From Candidatus Parvarchaeota archaeon (lineage in GTDB: Archaea > Micrarchaeota > Micrarchaeia > Anstonellales > VGKX01): a stretch of DNA of 8,558 bases. The stretch lies in contig VGKX01000039.1 of assembly GCA_016866895.1 (NCBI GenBank), positions 1 to 8,558 of the forward strand. The letters are read 5' to 3'. The notes under the pieces are model-generated. The model ran no database searches and had not been told where the DNA came from. It was given only the letters and a program-made list of their open reading frames with translations. Each line of letters opens with the position of its first letter. Position 1 is the stretch's first letter. Positions 6,010 through 8,558 of this stretch are shown here, in pieces. The translations under genes and the position numbers were made by a program.

Positions 6010-8316
6010 ATGGCATTCGATATCAACTATTTGTTCATATTCCTGCTCTCATTCGTGCCTTTTATTGAAGCACGCGGTGCAATGTTCTTTGGCTTTGCAT
6101 CAGGCATCACAGACATAACCCTGTATGCATTGTGCAGCTTTGTCAACATCACCCAGACTTTTCTTTATCCTCTCCTCATCGCCCGCTTTCGCACTCTCTT
6201 TGAATTAGCCAACAAATCCGAGACCGCACTCGCAAATCTCTTTTCCGAAAAAAAACCGCATCCGGTATTTTTCCTTTTTGCCATCCCGATGTTTGGCAAT
6301 GGAATCAACACCTTCACCTCATCCATTGCATCGCTTTCCCTTGGAATCAAGGGCTTTGAAAAATATGTTGCAGGAGGCATTGTGCTTCGTGATGCCATTA
6401 CCTATCTTATCCTTTCAGGCTCGTTGGCCCTTGCAGGCGGGCAGCTTTTGCAGGACCTTCTGAAAGCTTCAATGGTTGCATACGCGGTTGTATTCCTCTA
6501 CTCGCACAGGGAGAGCATGCTCAAATATGTGGGGCTTGAGAAGGCAACGGCAGCAGACACAAAATGCCTTGCAGCAGCCGCCTGCGTTCTTGCCTTTGCT
6601 GCAATGGCATATGTTTTCCCCGGGATTTCGTTTGGCGCCAAAACCCTGTTTTCTTATCTCTACCCGGCAACTTCCGACGGCAAGATGTTTGCGTTTCTGG
6701 CCTTCTTCGGCACTGTTCTTGTCATAAAAGCTTTTTACGGGCCTTCAAAACCAAGTCCTGCAGGCGCAGCCAATCTGCCTGCACTCTATTTGCTCATCAT
6801 CTTTTCGCTTCTTGCAATAAGCGTTCTTTCGGCATACCTTCTCATATCGCCCTTTGAGTCAGCCGCAAATTCGCATGGATACTGGTTTGGCATGTTTTCA
6901 GGGCAGAAGGTCGCGTATTTCACACTTGGCCAGCAAGCCTTCACTTCGCTTACAAAAACAAACTCCAGGATTGACCACAACCACATGCTCAAATTCTCAG
7001 CTTTTTTCCCACTCGCGCTTTTTTCCCTGGACTTGGAAAACAAATACAATCTCGGGCTAGACTCAGGCAGCAGGCTTCCATTTTTTGCTGTTTTTGCGGG
7101 CTTTGCCCTTATTGTTGCTGCAATAATCCTCGCCGTCTCAATCCTTTCAAGACTTGGCATTGCAAGGCTTATGGTTTTGTCGGCAGTCTTTTTTGTGAAC
7201 ATTGCATCTTCAATCGATGCAGGGCCGCTCAATATCCACGCAATCTCTACGCTTGCCTGCCTTTCAATCTATTTTTCCTTTGCGGAAAAAAACGGCCCCC
7301 TGCGGCTTCTTGCATTATGCTCAATGGTGCTTGCAGCCAACTTTCTTCTAATTTCGACAAGGGACTATCAGCCGGTGCTTTTGCAGTTGTCAATTGGCAT
7401 TGCCGCCCTCCTCTTATACTACAAAGGGTGGCGGCTTGCCTGCCTTGCGGCATTTGGCCTTGCAGTGCTTTCCGGGGGCTTTAATCCAAGCTCCATTGCA
7501 GCCTCAATTTTCCTTGCAGCCTCGCTTTTTGTTCTGGCAAAAAAACTTGACACTCTTAAATCCTGCCTTGTGCTTGTGCCTGCCATTCTCCTGCTCTTTT
7601 TTCTTTCCAGCGGCCTTGCGCCAGAATACAATTTTGTCGTGTTTGCCGCATACTGCAGCCTTGCAATTGGGGCTGGCCTGAGGTGGAAAAGCACTCACGC
7701 GCTTATCTTCCTTCTTGTCGCCTCAACCCTGTTCCTGGCAAGCTTCAGGTCTGTGAAGGTTGACGAGATGGACATGTTCCACCGTATTTATGAGAATGAA
7801 AGCCTGCTGATAATTTTTGACAGCCCCGGGCTTTTCGCATCCAGCTTCAACCAGTCTTATGAGCCTAGGTTTGAGCATCTTTTTGGGAACACGTCTGCTG
7901 CCCTTATAGAAAAATTCCAGGGCGGCAGCCTCACATCCGCCTTTTCAGCAAAGCCAGTGCCAAAATATTACCAAACCGGCTTTGTGTGCTCAAGCCCGCA
8001 GGGCAAAAGACCGGATGCCAAAAACATCTTTCTTGTGAAAATGGACTCCCCCTGCGGCAACTCCGCCGGATTGCCTTTGCGCAGGCTTGTTTTTGGCAAC
8101 CTCTCGACAAGCGCGGAATTTGAGTTTAACCAAAGTTCGGGCAAGTGCGAAATACTTGTATTCTCCAAAGGCAAGTTTTCCGCCTGCCCGCAGCTTGTAA
8201 CTGCTGCCCTTAACAACATTTACGAGGGGAAAAAGCTGTCGGGAGTCATGGGCGAAGTCAAAAAAGTGCGCCGCCCCAGAACAAGCCAGTATGATAATGA
8301 AACTGAAGGCGGCTAG
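6010..8316 (+). CDS. large polytopic membrane protein: small-multidrug-export-like N-terminus plus glycosylation-rich C-terminal domain
   Basis: 768 residues from this ATG. Residues 1-165 resemble the small multidrug export family (PF06695/COG2426): VPFIEARGA at 16-24 (usual PFxExRGA), a GN-type loop, and FAIPMFGNGINTFTSSIAS at 90-108 in place of the usual aiPlPgTGa. Residues 185-580 hold about a dozen further hydrophobic segments, with one long polar loop (280-330, containing SRIDHNH). Residues 585-768 are mostly polar, with four Cys (660, 682, 713, 726) and six N-x-S/T sequons (596, 614, 627, 697, 707, 763), so they probably face outside and may be N-glycosylated. The reading frame is open back to a TTG at 5938 and includes ATG at 5956. 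ATG 6010 is preferred because GGTTATC (6001-6007) resembles a ribosome site, it places the PFIEARGA motif as in relatives, and third-position G+C is low before it. The TTG, however, lies about 26 nt from the TATA box. Substrate unknown. Confidence 0.75.
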   Translation: MAFDINYLFIFLLSFVPFIEARGAMFFGFASGITDITLYALCSFVNITQTFLYPLLIARFRTLFELANKSETALANLFSEKKPHPVFFLFAIPMFGNGINTFTSSIASLSLGIKGFEKYVAGGIVLRDAITYLILSGSLALAGGQLLQDLLKASMVAYAVVFLYSHRESMLKYVGLEKATAADTKCLAAAACVLAFAAMAYVFPGISFGAKTLFSYLYPATSDGKMFAFLAFFGTVLVIKAFYGPSKPSPAGAANLPALYLLIIFSLLAISVLSAYLLISPFESAANSHGYWFGMFSGQKVAYFTLGQQAFTSLTKTNSRIDHNHMLKFSAFFPLALFSLDLENKYNLGLDSGSRLPFFAVFAGFALIVAAIILAVSILSRLGIARLMVLSAVFFVNIASSIDAGPLNIHAISTLACLSIYFSFAEKNGPLRLLALCSMVLAANFLLISTRDYQPVLLQLSIGIAALLLYYKGWRLACLAAFGLAVLSGGFNPSSIAASIFLAASLFVLAKKLDTLKSCLVLVPAILLLFFLSSGLAPEYNFVVFAAYCSLAIGAGLRWKSTHALIFLLVASTLFLASFRSVKVDEMDMFHRIYENESLLIIFDSPGLFASSFNQSYEPRFEHLFGNTSAALIEKFQGGSLTSAFSAKPVPKYYQTGFVCSSPQGKRPDAKNIFLVKMDSPCGNSAGLPLRRLVFGNLSTSAEFEFNQSSGKCEILVFSKGKFSACPQLVTAALNNIYEGKKLSGVMGEVKKVRRPRTSQYDNETEGG

Positions 8317-8354
8317 TAAATTCAGATTTTGGATGATGATGGGCCAGGGGAGAT

Positions 8355-8391
8355 TTTTCCCCGCAAAATTCTGATAAGATGTTTTTGCGGC
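8355..8391 (-). other. tRNA intron 2, inside the T-loop, about position 58/59 (37 nt)
   Basis: An 8-bp perfect inverted repeat CCGCAAAA (8390-8383) / TTTTGCGG (8368-8361) sits between the two halves of the T-arm. TCC (8396-8394) pairs with GGA (8360-8358) as a central helix of only 3 bp. The 5' bulge is AA^G (8393-8391); the 3' side is a looser 5-nt AAA^AT (8357-8353). This is a relaxed BHB. Because of repeated A residues the exact cut can slide by about two bases, but the spliced T-loop is the same, TCCAAAT. Confidence 0.72.
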
Positions 8392-8412
8392 TTGGACTCC
8401 CGACCTACAGCT

Positions 8413-8469
8413 TGCCTAAGCAAATTCGTCTAGACAAAAGCCTGAAAATTTTTGTGCTAGAACGCGCCA
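8413..8469 (-). other. tRNA intron 1, canonical position 37/38 (57 nt)
   Basis: The exon-intron junctions fit a BHB motif. Anticodon-loop CTTA (8475-8472) pairs with intron TAGG (8418-8415), one G-U pair, forming the 4-bp central helix. It is flanked by 3-nt bulges UA^U (8471-8469) and CA^A (8414-8412), each cut after the second base. Inside, GGCG (8468-8465) pairs with TGCT (8422-8419). A distal hairpin pairs TCTAG (8461-8457) and ACAAAA (8455-8450) with TTTTGT (8439-8434) and CTAGA (8433-8429). The archaeal splicing endonuclease should remove it. Confidence 0.82.
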
Positions 8470-8530
8470 TATAAGACTGCCGCTCTAACCAGGCTGAGCT
8501 ACTGGCCCATCGGCACCAATGTGCTCAGCC

Positions 8531-8542
8531 AAATTTTATATT
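8531..8542 (-). promoter_or_regulatory. TATA box of the tRNA gene
   Basis: On the minus strand AATATAAAATTT, with core TATAAAAT (8540 to 8533), centres about 28 nt upstream of the mature tRNA 5' end at 8508. Transcription would begin within a few bases of that end, leaving little or no 5' leader for RNase P to remove. Confidence 0.65.
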
Positions 8543-8558
8543 ACATTACTAAAACCAG

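Larger units (their letters stand above)
8340..8508 (-). tRNA. tRNA-Ile (anticodon UAU) with two introns
   Basis: Read on the minus strand. Acceptor GGGCCAG (8508-8502) pairs perfectly with CTGGCCC (8347-8341); the discriminator is A, and CCA is not encoded. The D-arm is GCTC / AGCCTGGTTA / GAGC (8499-8482) with the invariant GG. Anticodon stem GCAGT (8480-8476) pairs with GCTGT (8411-8407), with G-U pairs at both ends. The loop is C-U-UAU-A, an intron of 57 nt, then A38 (8412). The variable region AGGTC (8406-8402) follows, then T-stem GGGAG (8401-8397) pairing with CTCCC (8352-8348). The T-loop TCCAA...AT is split by 37 nt. Removing both introns leaves 75 nt, exactly a standard class I tRNA with two D-loop additions. 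Anticodon UAU (8473-8471) would read the AUA codon. Position 55 is C rather than U, which is odd. The gene is convergent with the membrane protein gene, 23 nt away. Confidence 0.85.

Noticed and set aside
1..8558. CRISPR array, insertion sequence, or defence island
   Set aside because: No regularly spaced repeats, no terminal inverted repeats with a transposase and no nuclease or toxin genes were seen on either strand.

Overview
The window looks like a chromosomal piece of an archaeon, probably a DPANN-type lineage (Diapherotrites/Micrarchaeota-like; this is inference). The evidence is an archaeal-type Pus10 tRNA pseudouridine synthase, an SRP54-type GTPase, TATA boxes at a fixed distance from start codons (several mRNAs look leaderless), Shine-Dalgarno sites of the GGTGA type, and a tRNA gene interrupted by an archaeal bulge-helix-bulge (BHB) intron. 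There is no sign of a phage, transposon or CRISPR array.

Layout. Positions 1-746 (minus): N-terminal part of Pus10, running off the left edge. Positions 747-1013: divergent intergenic region with a promoter for each side and a leader of about 107 nt able to fold into a long hairpin. Positions 1014-1745 (plus): a protein made of three tandem excisionase/MerR-like DNA-binding repeats. Positions 1746-1815: short convergent gap with U-tracts. Positions 1816-3669 (minus): a KefB-type CPA2 cation/proton antiporter with an additional C-terminal membrane region. Positions 3763-5103 (minus): SRP54 with several non-standard residues in otherwise invariant motifs. Positions 5281-5886 (minus): a small Cys-rich membrane protein shaped like a VirB2/TrbC pilin. 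Positions 6010-8316 (plus), divergent from it and sharing an overlapping TATA element: a 768-residue polytopic membrane protein whose N-terminus resembles small multidrug export proteins and whose C-terminus is a Cys-containing domain rich in N-glycosylation sequons. Positions 8340-8508 (minus): a tRNA-Ile with anticodon UAU carrying two introns, one at the canonical position 37/38 and one inside the T-loop.

How the parts relate. Two housekeeping genes (pus10, srp54) and the tRNA belong to translation and protein targeting. The rest are membrane or regulatory genes. The divergent pair at 5281-8316 may be co-regulated and may act together at the cell surface. The most unusual item is the tRNA gene: two introns, a T-loop intron, a genomically encoded UAU anticodon and a C at position 55. 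It lies in the same window as the gene for the enzyme that modifies positions 54/55 in archaeal tRNAs.
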